Assembly (NCBI GenBank): GCA_013407085.1
Contig: JACCGJ010018221.1
Coordinates: 1-64,000 of the forward strand
Direction of reading: 5' to 3'
Length of the DNA: 64,000 nt
Source of the DNA: Atriophallophorus winterbourni
Taxonomy: Eukaryota; Platyhelminthes; Trematoda; Plagiorchiida; Microphallidae
The position numbers and the translations under genes were made by a program. How positions within the stretch are numbered: position 1 is the stretch's first letter; every line of letters begins with the position of its first letter. Shown in pieces: positions 11,341 to 22,116 of the stretch. Below the pieces are notes generated by a model. That model had not been told where the DNA came from. It did no database searches and was given only the letters and a program-made list of their open reading frames with translations.

Positions 11341-12689
11341 GTTAACTTTAAGAAAGATTGTCTTCACGACGAATTCCGGCACAATAGAAGAATAAAAAGA
11401 AGAAATTGGCTTTATTCATATAAACGAATTTTCATCAGTGACAAAAATGTCACCAAATAATTTAAAACAAATTGACCGACAGGTCCCGATATCAATTTGT
11501 CGACTGAACGATGTTTCTTTTCCGTCTTGATTGATAATTTCCACATGTGATCCAGTTTATTAACAAATGGTGTAACTAAAAGTTTTTTAGTCAAAAGTGT
11601 CACAACAATTCCCGGTATCTCGTAATTCGTTCAAAATTGCGCGTCGAAAATTGGCCTCGGTTGATACGAAAAAATGATGTATTTTGCCCACAGCTAGCGT
11701 TGACATTGAACGAAAAATGTTGAAAAAACCTGCGGAGAAATTAATTTTATGCCTATTTGAAGGCCCCGCTGAATAGACAACTGAACCACGAATGAGGGTT
11801 AACTTACACTTGACGTTTGAGCCAACGCCGTTATAGAAGTAGAGACAGAGAACTTCATCTCGCCTCGATTGACCTAACTTTACCACTAACCTTCTACTTT
11901 ATACTTTACTTTTGTGCGACGATCTCCTCCTGGAGGATGAGTCGGCTTCAAAGAAGGTTCTTGGGAATTTGGGTACAAAGCGGCGTCCCCAGCACCACTC
12001 GGCGTTTGTTCGAGTCAGTTTCTCTAGCCTTTACACAACCAAGTGCGAGCTGCAAGGCAGCTGGGAGTTGCCAGAAAGAGGTGGTCTACCAGACTCTGTT
12101 CCAGGTTTTTCCTCAGGGTTTTCTCCCGAAGCCATTCCCGCGATCGGGTATCCCGCAAGACAGCGGAGGTCTAAAATCAGGGTTTTCCTTTCCTTAGATG
12201 AAATGCCCTCCCAGGCTAACGAGCTCCATCTGCCCGAGGCAAACTGGATTTCAGGCGTCAGTAACTCGCCTTCGCCCCTTCTCCTGTTGGTAGAAGCAGT
12301 TCATCCAAATGGACGTGACATTCTACTGTAAACCATATTGCAAACCGCATTGACAGCATTGAACTTGGACTATACACGCTTTGGAACCTTTTGCTAAACA
12401 TGCTACTGAAAATGAAAGATTGATTCTTTGTGATTAACAGTATATGATACTGATTTTGGCTAAGCATATTGCTTCAATTTTTACGTATGTCTAGGCCATA
12501 TATTCTTGTATGCACGTTTTCTTAGTTCTCATACCGTCGTGCGGTTTTACTCATCAGATAGTTCAAAGTTTTTCAAAGTATTTAGACGTCTGGAAGGCAT
12601 TATACATGAGAAATATCATAGGATGTTGATAATATGAGTCAAACAAACCATACACTGAGAAATTGGATTGCTTTGTGCATAAAGACTTT
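11341..12689. other. Mostly unassigned; repeat-like block near 11888-12330
   Basis: 11888-11945 (ACTTTATACTTTACTTTTGTGC..GAGTCGGCTT) resembles the start of the block at 21930-21980, so it is probably another retroposon 3' end in minus orientation. The long overlapping frames at 11817-12331 show no known domain and I do not call a gene. Nothing was recognised at 11341-11887 or 12331-12689. Confidence 0.3.
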
Positions 12690-13932
12690 GAAAAAGAATC
12701 AAGAATCAAAAATCAAGATTTATGGTGATAAAAAGCTCATGCTTTACACGTACCATTGGATGACAACTATTGCGAAAAAAAATTAATCAAAATCACATTG
12801 TTAGTGTTTTTTGGGTTCGTGTTGCTTCAATACACCGGGCCAAATTCAGGGAATTGTTTGACGTATGCATCCAATTTCGATTTGAAAACATCAATTGTCG
12901 TTGCATTCACATCTTGCGGTAGCGCATTCCATAGAACCACTACGTTTTTTGATGTATTGATTGCTTCCGTTTCGGTGGGAACGCTGCCGTCTACCGCCCC
13001 CAGCCGCGAATGTGTCTCACTCATGGTACTTGGTCTCGGTGGACAAAGTCTAATGTCTTTCGGTAAACCACGTTTTGCTATTTTCCATTCGGACTTGACA
13101 AATTCAGCCATGTCGGTAGTTAAAAAGGTAATCCTGAGAGGTTTCGGTCCGTCTCCTTTATAGTTTATTGAAAAAGGCACCCGGCAAGTGTCAGTGATCA
13201 CAACGTTAGAAATATTAAGCAAAGACGCAATGTAACGCCACTGCTTGAAGTCATGATCTGCTGTTTCCTGTCCCGATGCTTCAGTGGTATTTTCTGGTAC
13301 CCCAAGTAGAACCATACTCCGCGATACCGTTTTCTCCTTAGTGTTTGAGGCAGCCTTCCTTTCCCACCATGGCACATCAGGATATATCCGGCAATTTGAA
13401 GTCGGATCCGTCTTTAGTCGGTACGAATTTAGCAGTATGTTTTCGATATCAGCCTCGCACTTCAGTGTGACTCTTAGTAACCGAGGTTGATCACTATGAG
13501 GTGAGGTGGAATGGCGAGTTAGACGAATCAGTTTGTCAGGAGTAACATGCTCAATTTGCAACTGTTGACAAATTTGAGACCATATATCGAGGTCGTGTTT
13601 GTGTTTTCTATCTAACAAGCTCTCGCCGGACTCTTTAACATTCGTACATATTACGCTTAACGAATGAGAATGCTTGTCGCGTGTCCGGTCATTCTTCATA
13701 GAATGTGAGGCTTGTTGATTTAGGTTTAGTGAGCCAGGCTCAGATTGTGCAGCGGAGTCCGACCGCAAAAGCATTTCTCTGTATGATTTTTGTACCACCG
13801 GGGGCGTTTCAATTGGTGCCGAATCGGTGCAGATAACATTAAGCGAAGTATTTTTCGTGGCAGCTTTGGCCAAAGGAGCGTCCGAAGTAGACGGTTTCTG
13901 CTTGATTCTTGAACTGCTCATTAAGCAATCTA
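12690..13932 (-). mobile_element. CR1-like LINE deletion derivative: ORF1 fused to the last residues of ORF2
   Basis: A single 370-residue minus-strand frame (12827-13939). It carries the two RRM-like parts of ORF1 (LSVICTNVKESG, RLLRVTLKCEADIEN, IYPDVPWWER, then MVLLGVPENT and GPKPLRITFLTTDMAEF) and then, from about 12950, jumps to the very end of the pol ORF (VVLWNALPQDVNATTIDVF). The zinc finger is missing at the N-terminus, and endonuclease and RT are wholly deleted. The 3' UTR follows, with a minus-strand TTGATTCTTGATT-like tail at 12695-12720. An uninterrupted fusion frame is unusual; it may be chance in a recent deletion, or a non-autonomous derivative. Confidence 0.75.
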
Positions 13933-13934
13933 AT

Positions 13935-14042
13935 CCCATTTTTGCTTGTTATATTATTCGTTGTTGCCATATTATTCTGTGGTTTTTTTGTAAAGCTATA
14001 TGCTTTTTAGACCATTAAAATTGAATTGAATTGAATTGAATC
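13935..14042 (+). mobile_element. CR1-like LINE 3' UTR and (TTGAA)n tail
   Basis: Matches the 3' end at 9870-9975 (CCCATTTTTGCTTGTTATATT, TTTTTAGACCATTA) and ends in four TTGAA repeats (about 14021-14040). It is a very short, 5'-truncated insertion lying back-to-back with the minus-strand ORF1 derivative. Confidence 0.7.
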
Positions 14043-14504
14043 ATGATGGCATCATAAATACGAGAAGTCGTTTTTATATTTTTAATCGTTTGATACCCTT
14101 GATGAATAAAAACTACTGCTAACTGTATAGAACGCATTCTTGTAGAGTTGTCCGCGTGCAGCTTCACAATTCAATCCCTGGTATCTGTTTGCTATTCAAA
14201 TTACAGTTGACTTTGACTTTGTGCATAAATTGCATAAAAGATGTCGTCACCGAGACGACGTGCACTAGAATGTCTAGCTAATCGATTATGCATATGTGTG
14301 CTAGGCACTTTGATGACTTGCCTCGATATCAAGAGCTGGAGGTTGCGTAAATGCGAATGAAACGGTTGCTTTTTAATGCGATTTCCACTTCTCTCGTTAG
14401 CTGGGTCGTATGAGGACGAAGTATGTCCCTAGTTTTGTTAGAATGCAATGGTTGCCTGTCTCAGAATGAATGACATCATCTAATGAGATAATCTACGCCC
14501 ACTA
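14043..14504. other. No recognisable feature
   Basis: AT-rich; nothing recognised. Confidence 0.35.
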
Positions 14505-14756
14505 TAATACAATGTTGCTGTTGTTATTGTTGTCGGCCTACTTCGGTCGATGTCGACCCTGGATTTACATCACAATCGCATGATTTTTTCATATTCCACA
14601 GCTTTTCGGATGACTAAACAATCCGATTCGGGAGAAACAATCTCTCCCGCAGCGCTTGCAACGATAGACAGAACTCTGTCGATGGGCGTCAGTTGCACGG
14701 CAGCGGCGTGATCTGCGTTCAACAGCATTCCTACGTAAGTAATTTGTTGCTTACGT
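14505..14756 (-). mobile_element. RTE-like LINE 3' end
   Basis: Minus-strand copy of the same 3' terminal segment as 8330-8590, with the GTTGTTATTGTTG tail (reverse of CAA repeats) at the left edge, then GGCCTACTTCGGTCGATG and CAATCTCTCCCGCAGCGCT. The Cys-rich coding end is decayed. It joins an RZ-B repeat near 14757. Confidence 0.7.
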
Positions 14757-14860
14757 CCCCATCCCTTACGCACCACTACCGGTTTCTGGCAGTTTGCCGT
14801 CGTCAGGTGGAGACAGTAAGATCAGGTTCAGTGCAAGCGTAACTTTGTTTAGCATTCCTA
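14757..14860 (-). repeat. RZ-B partial unit with hammerhead core
   Basis: The hammerhead is at 14771-14812, minus strand: stem I CTCCAC, core CTGACGA (position 7 is free to vary, so this is acceptable), stem II GGC-loop-GCC, GAAAC, CGGTA, then GTGG pairing with CCAC. Flanking words GACAGTAAGATCAGGTTCAG and CTTACGCACCACTACC belong to the RZ-B consensus seen at 21.5, 33 and 35.5 kb. Only part of a unit is present. Confidence 0.65.
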
Positions 14861-15059
14861 CCTGTTATAACCAGATCGTCACAGGAATATGTATGGGGTA
14901 CACGCAGCCTTCTTCTAGGTCAGCTCGACACGTAGTCCAACGTAAAACGCACGTGATGTGCACACACCCACACACAAATCGATACATGACCGCGGGCGAA
15001 TGAGCGCCATCACGTGATGTTAGTAGGACAGACACACACGCACGACACTCCTTCATCCT

Positions 15060-18000
15060 CAGGTTTATTCATAGATGATATGCAGGTAAAAGGCTATGCT
15101 TTACAAGACACACAAAAATGTACATCGAGTCGGATGGTAAAAATATCAAAATATTGTTAGAGAATATTGTCAAAAGTGAAAAACATACTTGTGCATGTGG
15201 ATATCTAGTGATTTCTTGAAAACGTCAACGGTTCCAGATTTTACCACATGAGTAGGTAAACTGTTCCGCAATTGCACATTGTGAACGGAAAATGTATATT
15301 TGCGGCAGTTCAACGTGCTATGCTGTTGGTAAAGTTTCGATTGGTGACCACGCAGATGTGTGTTATGGGAAAGATGAAACAAACGATTGTAAGGATGATT
15401 TGTTTAATTAAGCACTGTCCAAATGAAGATTAGTGGTCCTCGTTTCCGTCTGTATTGAGCCGAATGTAAATTCAATAATTTAAGTCTCATTTCGTATGGA
15501 TAATTAGATAGACCCATGATGAGTTTTGTCGCTCGGCGCTGTGGAGTTTCTAATAGCAGAATATCCTTTTACAACCAATGATCCCATGCCAGTATAACAT
15601 ATTCAACATGAGGACGGATGTACGTTGAAATCAATTTGCAGACAATATTTGGGTCAAACGAACCTAGGACACTTCTAAGGAGACCGAAGTTGCGTTCATC
15701 TTTGCAGGCAGCCAGTCGACATTGCATTGAGTTTCCTAAGTCTGATTGGATAATCACGCCTAAATTTTTTCGGAGGAGGCGGTTTTAATAACAGTGCGAC
15801 CAAGATAATATTCTTTGCTCGACTTGCTGTTGAGAGACAATAGGCTGCATTTCGAAGCATTCAGTGGCATTTCGTTGTCTAGGGATCAAGAGTGAATCAT
15901 ATCGAGATCCCGTTGCAGGTTCCGCGTGTCGTCTGTGGAGTTTATCTTGCGCCAAAGCTTTGCGTCATCAGCGAAAATAAGCACGGACGACTGTAATGCA
16001 GTAGGCAAGTCGTTTATATATATTAAAAACAAAAGCGGTCCGAGGACTGATCCTTGTGGGACACCACGGGCAAATTTAATCGACTCGGATAGTTCATTTT
16101 TGACTCCAACATACACCTCGCGAGATATCATTCATTCATTCATTCAGTCCTCTCTGTGCCGGGTGGCACATGAGGCGGAGACAACTTCACGCCAGTCGTT
16201 CTGGTCTGTCGCTGCTTCCGTTGCCGTCTGCACCGTGAATCCTTGTGCATGTAGATCGCGTTCCGACTTTATGCGCCAAGTTTCCTTGGGCCGTCCCCTT
16301 TTTCGTTTACCTTGCGGATGCCAGTGCATGGCTACCTTCGTATGCGAACTGGGATCCATCCTGCAGACATGCTAGCCCTACACCCAACCCTCCTCCTTTC
16401 TCAGACGGGCTTGGGACCGTCCTTGGCGGAGTTCTCGCGAGATATCAACCATTCTTTAATTCATGGATGGAGTTTACCATCGACTTAGTAGGTGAGTAGT
16501 TTCGACGAAAGTATTTCGTGATTCACACGATCGAAGGCTTTTGAGAAATCGATATAAATTACGTCCACGGAGTTGCCGGCATCCATTAGCTCAGACTAAG
16601 ATTCCTTTGATAATAGCAAGTTTGTAAGGCAAGATCGTTTTTTCCTGAATCCATGCTGTGCCTCGGAGATTAAATTATTAATCTCAAAGTGTTTCCGTAA
16701 GGCATCAGCTATAATGGACTCCATTAATTTTGATAGCACTGGTAATAACGCTATCGGGCGATAGTTTAATAGATGATTTCTTTTGCCACCCTTGTAGATG
16801 GGACTAATCAGGGCAGTTTTCCGAGTTTGCTGGTACAAAGCTCTGTTCGAACATCATCGTGAATACGTCAGATGTCGGTATTGCAGACTCGGAAGATATA
16901 TTGTACAAAATGTTTGTGTGTATATTGTCTATATCGGGTGAGCCTTTTCTCTTCATCGTCATTAATTTTGTTTGAACAACGTTGGGGGGGAACTCCACCT
17001 CGTGAAGAATTGGCAGGCTGCAGCTGTCAGAGTTTAAAGGCCGTGCATGGGTCGACACTTTTGAGATAACTGAAGCGAATTGTTGTCGGAAAACATTATC
17101 GCAATCTTTAAATGACGTCACTATTCCAGTACCACAAGCCAGTGGCGGTATTCCCATTTTAACATTCCGGAGGTCGTTGACGTGTTTATACAATGCTTTG
17201 GGATTTATAATGAATTTTTTGACAAGACTGATTTAGTAATCTTTTCTGTCTTTTCGAATGAGAGAACCACACTTATTTCGCAATAACGTGTAGTAGCACC
17301 AAGTTATCCCAGATGGATCGTCCAAGTATTTGAACCAGGCATTGTCACGCTTACACATCCATTTCCGAGTACTGCTTCTGAGAGGCTTTTTCGGACGATG
17401 TTTGCTGGATATTATTTTCACCTTCGATGATAAGTCAATGATAATACGAAGTTGGCTGTAAAACGTTTCCCAGATTTCCTTAGCTGATTTGAGTTCAAGG
17501 AAATCTCATCGATTTGCAGTAGCAAGAGCTCGAAGCAAGTCATAGTTCACAGTTGCATACGTTCGTTGAGTATTTCCTGCTGGTTCGTATTGATAAATAT
17601 AATCAAATGTCATGACAACATGATCACTCAATCCGAGTGGAGCTGTATAGGAAACAGATTCTATCATGAGTTCTTCGTTTGTAAGTATGAAGTCCAGGCT
17701 AGATGGCGTTTGTTCAGATCGAAATCGGGTTGGTTGTTGCACATGGTTGTAAAGAGGGGTGCAAGTCATTATTTCTTGAAGAAAGCTTTTGAATGAATCG
17801 TCACCTGTAATGTGTGTTGCAAGGGTCGGTACAATAAAATCACCGAGCAGGAGCGAATGTGAATATGTGAGCTTCAATGCAAAACGTATTGCATTAGCAA
17901 GAACAGTGTCAGCGGCAGATGATGAAGAAGGGGGTCGATAAATCAATGCTAAGAGGCACTTACGTTCATCATGTAAGTCAAAAGAGCAAAACAATGTATC

Positions 18001-19900
18001 TGGGACATCTAACTCGGGGAAGAGAAGTATAGTGCAGTTGATGCTTTCATGTAAGTAGAGGAGGACACCGCCACCTTTTGTTGCTCGATCTTTTCGGTAA
18101 ATCATCATATGAGGGATTTTAAGTTCAGAATCGTGTATAGAATTACACAACCAGGTTTCTGTCACTGCAATCAAATCCCAAGACGCCACGGTCGCACGTG
18201 AATACAGTTCAGTGAACTTGCCCAGAAAGCTCTGAGCATTGGTGTAACAGCATGATAGAGATTTGATTTTTGTTGACGATGAAGAGCTCGTAGTAGTGGA
18301 TTCGCCGACCCAGAATTGGTCGGCTGCTCCACGTTTTTTGTCTCAGGTGCATTTGATTGACTTGGTAGCGAAGTCATTTCAGGAACAATGGTGTTCGTGC
18401 GTTTTATGTCGTATACAGCCCGAATACGAATTTCAGGAGGTGCAAATTTTCGACATTGATACCACGCCTGGAGTATTCTGTCCTTCATCTCATCTGTGCG
18501 GAATGATATTTTGAGAGGAGGAGGCTGATGCGTTTCTTTTTTCGGTATAAGGCGCATAACATGAGTCGTTATTATGTCCTTTAAACCTAGGATCTCTTGT
18601 AAAAATCTCCATTCACTGCAATCATGTTGCAGACGTTTGCTGGATTCTACTTCGTTCGAAATTGGTACACCGTGAACTATAACAGCTCTGCGATTTGTAG
18701 CCTCTTTTGCAAGTTCCGGATTATTACGACGAATTTGCCATTCTTCAAAAGGAACGTCCGGAAATATTCGCAAAGCCGATTTGTTTACAACTAAGAGGGA
18801 TGAGGCCAGCAACATATTTTCTACATCTTGGACGGACATGACCACTACACGCAGTAACCTGGGTGTGTTCGCACGAGGTGAGTTCGGGGGTCTAAACAAT
18901 CGCGTCAGCGACGCAGGTGAGGCAGTGATGTCTAAGCTTCTGCAAAGGTCATTCCATTGATTTCTGCTATCTGCTTCGCGTTGCTTTAGCGATGGCCAGG
19001 TTGATTCAATGAGATTACTACAAATTACCGTTAGATCATCAATGTTTGTCTTTTGGGGGGGTTTAGTGTTCAAACTCTTCGGTCTAAGCTTATGCGCATC
19101 CTTTGATAATTCAGCACTTTCATTCACTTAACTACAGGTCTGATTTACAGACTCATCGGTCGTACCGAGCTGTTGGAAGGGACTTTGGTCGATTTCTGGG
19201 GAAATCAGCGTTTCCGTAGTAGTTAGCGCTTCCCTGTAAGACTTGCGATTAATGTGGTTAGGGACTGCGTTTAGAACTGGTTTCAGCGCTTTCTGACACG
19301 CAAATGTTTGGAAAGACTCTAACGTGTTTTCAAGCCGTTTAAGGTTCGCCACTACAGCGAACGTGCGTCCTTCCGTAATTGAATCAGAGTTTTCCGCTCT
19401 TGATAAATCACTAGTTACTTTCAATCTGCATGGATTACATACATAGCAGATGCCTGGTAATTTTTCACTATTTATTAGAGTCACAGATTCAGGTGATAAA
19501 TACTTTTCACAGTTCGCATGAATAGCAAATGAACACAAGTAACATTTAACTTGACGCCATCTGGGACTTACCAACTTTTGACAAAGTTTACACTTTTTAC
19601 AAGCCTCGTCGTCAGGTCCGTTTAAGGTCACGTCAGGTCCGTTTAAGGTCACGTTGTCAGTCATCATTACAATTTCGCGAGATCGAGTCGATACACTGAG
19701 CGAAGCGGCCGATTATCGATTGGTGTCTCTCGGTGGAGTGTAAGAACGAGTGGATGCGATTCAGTGCAATCCAACGGACAGTAAAATGGCGTACACTTTC
19801 ACTTATAGGCTGTTCTGTGAGATTTGATCCGACAGTGTTGAAATAACTGTCAGTAAATACCAAATAGCAAGATCTTTCGGATGGTATCCGAGTTGTTGCG
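15060..19900 (-). mobile_element. CR1-A LINE, nearly full-length copy 1
   Basis: Minus-strand element whose 5' end (CGCAACAACTCGG at 19900) coincides with that of copy 2 at 24335, so both keep the family 5' terminus. Order on the minus strand: 5' UTR 19900-19668; ORF1 19667-18250, cut by one stop (CAA to TAA near 19127); endonuclease in the frame 18189-17506 with VTETW, KGGGV and LSDHVV motifs, but GDFI in place of GDFN; RT pieces 17193-16450 and 16116-15886 (YRPIALLPVLSKLME, SKAFDRVNHE, GVPQGSVLGP, FADD near 15970) split by a SINE-like insertion; decayed C-terminal part with FRNCTVHNVQLRNSLP near 15270-15250; 3' end near 15060. The ATGA stop/start overlap between ORF1 and ORF2 in copy 2 is ACGA here. 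It is inactive. Confidence 0.88.
16117..16447 (-). mobile_element. SINE-like retroposon copy 2 with its 14-bp target duplications
   Basis: The element proper is 16131-16433. CTCGCGAGATATCA occurs at 16117-16130 and again at 16434-16447, interrupting the CR1-A RT. The minus-strand translation shows KRKRGRPKETWR and NDWREVVSASCATRHRED, the characteristic end of RTE-like pol, and the stop TGA lies inside the first (TGAA) unit of the tail. The 5' boundary equals that of the copy at 1432-1800. Relative to that copy, about 70 bp are missing after position 16370. It is younger than the CR1-A copy it interrupts. Confidence 0.88.
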
Positions 19901-20200
19901 TTTGTTGGTTTAAACGAGTCCCACTTGGCCTACGCGGGCGATCAGACCACCAGATTTGGCTTACATTATCCTCTTCAGCGTTTGACTACACTAATGTTTC
20001 AGCCCCACGATTGTCTGGTTTTTGTAAAGAAATTGGTGCAGTCTCTCGCCGTCTAATATAGTCCCCATGGCGAGTGATGTAAACGCTAACATCCATGCAC
20101 ACGGTCAGTTTATGCCCATCATCCAGAATGATAGTTCCCCTCTTCCACGATGGTACCAAAGGGTCGGGGCGACCGTAAACCGGGTTTCCGACACTCACTC
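19901..20200 (-). pseudogene. Gypsy-type LTR retrotransposon: C-terminal end of integrase/polyprotein
   Basis: The minus-strand frame begins VGNPVYGRPDPLVPSWKRG and continues with a VxVxxYITRHGDYIRRR-like segment, which resembles the GDPVY..W..GTI..RH..QIR pattern of Gypsy integrase C-termini. A basic RPRRPSGTRLN end follows after a stop near 19990. CR1-A copy 1 begins exactly where this stops (19900), so CR1 probably inserted into it. The assignment rests on pattern only. Confidence 0.45.
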
Positions 20201-20479
20201 TCCTCGGGACAATCTTCTGGTTTTGTTATCTCATCATCTCATGTCGTTTAACTGATATATGGGAGCAGGGGTTGGGGCGAAGGAGATGCAATCTGCATCT
20301 CAAACGACGGCCCATCGATAACTCCGCCGGTGACAGGCCCGTAGTAGACTGCGAAGTGATTCCATAACCAAAAATTAACCAAACAGGAACAGACACCCGC
20401 ACACGACACTTACCTACTTACACAACATTTGAGCACCTCTTAATCGTATTTTAGAAAAAAAATCATAAATGGTCATGGG

Positions 20480-20985
20480 ATTCAGAATTTGCCGCCGCCT
20501 TCACCAAATTGAATGTATTGCAGTCATCAGACCTACTGCTCATTCACTGTGACACTAGACTACCGATTACTGTTGCTGCAGATGCATACAAGCATGGTGT
20601 GGAAGCAGTCATATTTTTCACACTCTGATTCACTGATTGTTCACGGAAGGCTGAGCGGAACTACGGGCAGATAGAAAAGGAAGCATTGACCATTGAATTT
20701 GCTGTTCGACGGTTCCATAATGTGGCGAATGGCCGACACTTCACCCTCTTAACTGACCACAAACCGTTACTCGCTGTTTTTCGTTCAAAAAACGGGAATA
20801 CCAACACCAAATCTATTAAAAAGATGGGCGATCGCACTTCTCGGATATGACTTCGATCAACAGTATCGATGGAGCGAACATCTGAGCCAACCAGATGCCC
20901 TTTCCCGACTTATTTCAAACACCAAGATTCCGGAAGAAGACGTTGTAATTGCTAACAATCGATCGCCAATTATCTGATGCGGTCA
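20480..20985 (+). pseudogene. Gypsy-type LTR retrotransposon RNase H fragment
   Basis: The translation contains the Gypsy RNase H motifs in order: [54 protein letters not shown], then after a frameshift near 20800 [15 protein letters not shown] and QPDALSRLI. RNase H normally degrades the RNA strand during reverse transcription. An in-frame stop after VIFFTL and the frameshift show it is dead. Neighbouring RT and integrase domains are absent. Confidence 0.8.
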
Positions 20986-21539
20986 GAGCACTCCCGGTTA
21001 CAGTGTCGGATTTTACGTGGTAAGAGACAAAATGAACATAGTCAAATGGACAGAGATCTGGTTTTGTCGCGAGCAAACACTTGAGGACACTTTGAAGAGC
21101 GGTGATAAACGCGAAGAATCAAACTTGCTTATTTGTCGATTTTGTATCTATTTCGTGCGATGTATGATCTTTCAATATCGCAAAAATTTCGACTGATGTA
21201 CGGTTAATATGCTAGGCAAATTGATACACATACGTAATTACGTCACTCCAATCGTATTTTGTTTACAGTCTATTACGCTGATTGCAGAACACTCTATCTA
21301 AAGTCGAACTCCTGTCCATCGCGTCTGGATTCATCCTTGAGATCAATCTTTCCAACGCTCGGTACGTTCGCTCAAGTGAACGTCACTTAGTCAAGCGCAC
21401 ATATTAGAACCCGCAGCTACTTTTTTTAAGCAAATCACATAAGTTCAACACTGTCTTCAACATGTTTGTACCAGCTGTGAGTTTGAGCTGATTTGTTAAT
21501 CGCGTCAACCGGTTGACATCAAGCCCACATTCAGGCAGC
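20986..21539. other. Unassigned; possible LTR segment near 21320-21400
   Basis: TTCATCCTTGAGATCAATC followed by TTTCCAACGCT resembles 52931-52960. That could be a shared LTR or leader part of the Gypsy family whose RNase H lies just upstream. Otherwise nothing recognised. Confidence 0.25.
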
Positions 21540-21607
21540 GCTCTTTTGAACGACCTTGTTTACCATTTATCCACTGTCTCAAAGTCCATTGAACTTAAAC
21601 TTACTGT

Positions 21608-21649
21608 CTCCACCTGATGACGTCAAGCAGCCAGAAACCGGTAGTGGAG
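21608..21649 (+). ncRNA. Type I hammerhead ribozyme, RZ-B (first copy)
   Basis: Stem I CTCCAC pairs perfectly with GTGGAG (six pairs). Between them: CTGATGA, a weak stem II (GTC/GCC), GAAAC, CGGTA. The predicted cut follows GTA at 21643. Helix III is the loop-less palindrome CCGG, expected to act between two ribozymes. Confidence 0.72.
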
Positions 21650-21848
21650 TGTAATTTCGGGGGATGTGAGCAACACATCGCTTTGGTCATTCATAAGCGC
21701 CTTGAGTGCTTGACCACGAATCACTATTTGATTCGGTGTTTGAACATCGTGGTTCGTTGTACAAACCCTGTTGAACAGTGGCATTCATGTATGCTCTTGT
21801 TTACCATTGATCCACTAGTTCAAGGCTCACTAAACCTGATCTTGCTGT

Positions 21849-21887
21849 CTCCACCTGATGACGGCAAACAGCCAGAAACCGGTAGTG
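21849..21887 (+). ncRNA. Type I hammerhead ribozyme, RZ-B (second copy)
   Basis: CTCCAC, CTGATGA, c-GGC-AAACA-GCC-a, GAAAC, CGGTA, GTG. The core is intact and stem II is better than in the first copy, while stem I has lost one G on the 3' side. The predicted cut after 21884 lies 241 nt from that of the first copy, giving the monomer length. Confidence 0.75.
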
Positions 21888-21919
21888 AGTGTAATTTCGG
21901 GGGATGTGAGCAACACATC

Positions 21920-22115
21920 ACTTTACTTTACTTTACTTTATACTTTTGTGCAGCTGGCTCCGTGAGTGGATTAGCCGGCTTTATTGATGTCTCGAATCAC
22001 GCCAGACCACGCATGTCGATCGCAGGCGAGATCGTTTCAGAGCTCGATCCACCTGCGAACGACGTAAACGGTGCGCAGTCCCAGTGCGTCTACATTCTGC
22101 TTCAAAGTTGCTAGT
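21920..22115 (-). mobile_element. Retroposon 3' end with (GTAAA)n tail
   Basis: (TTTAC)n at 21921-21942 on the + strand is read as a minus-strand 3' microsatellite tail. The adjacent minus-strand translation AWSGVIRDINKAG ending at a stop looks like the end of an RTE-type pol. A related start is seen at 11888-11945. Short and decayed. Confidence 0.45.
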
Positions 22116-22116
22116 T

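Larger units (their letters stand above)
21540..21915 (+). repeat. RZ-B: tandem hammerhead repeat (retrozyme-like), about 1.5 units
   Basis: A unit of 241 bp repeats head to tail: CCACCTGATGACG at 21610 recurs at 21851, each followed by AGCCAGAAACCGGTAGTG and GTAATTTCGGGGGATGTGAG. Between the ribozymes the unit carries words shared with other copies (TGTTTGAACATCGTGGTTC, AACAGTGGCATTCATG, CAAGGCTCACT). It has no coding potential. Tandem head-to-tail monomers with one hammerhead each are the hallmark of retrozymes, whose RNA is cut into unit-length pieces and circularised (known from plant and animal retrozymes; inferred here). Confidence 0.75.

Noticed and set aside
11817..12331. Overlapping ORFs of 126 and 139 residues as a host gene
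   Set aside because: No domain, no splice context, two overlapping frames, and the left edge resembles a retroposon 3' end found also at 21.93 kb.
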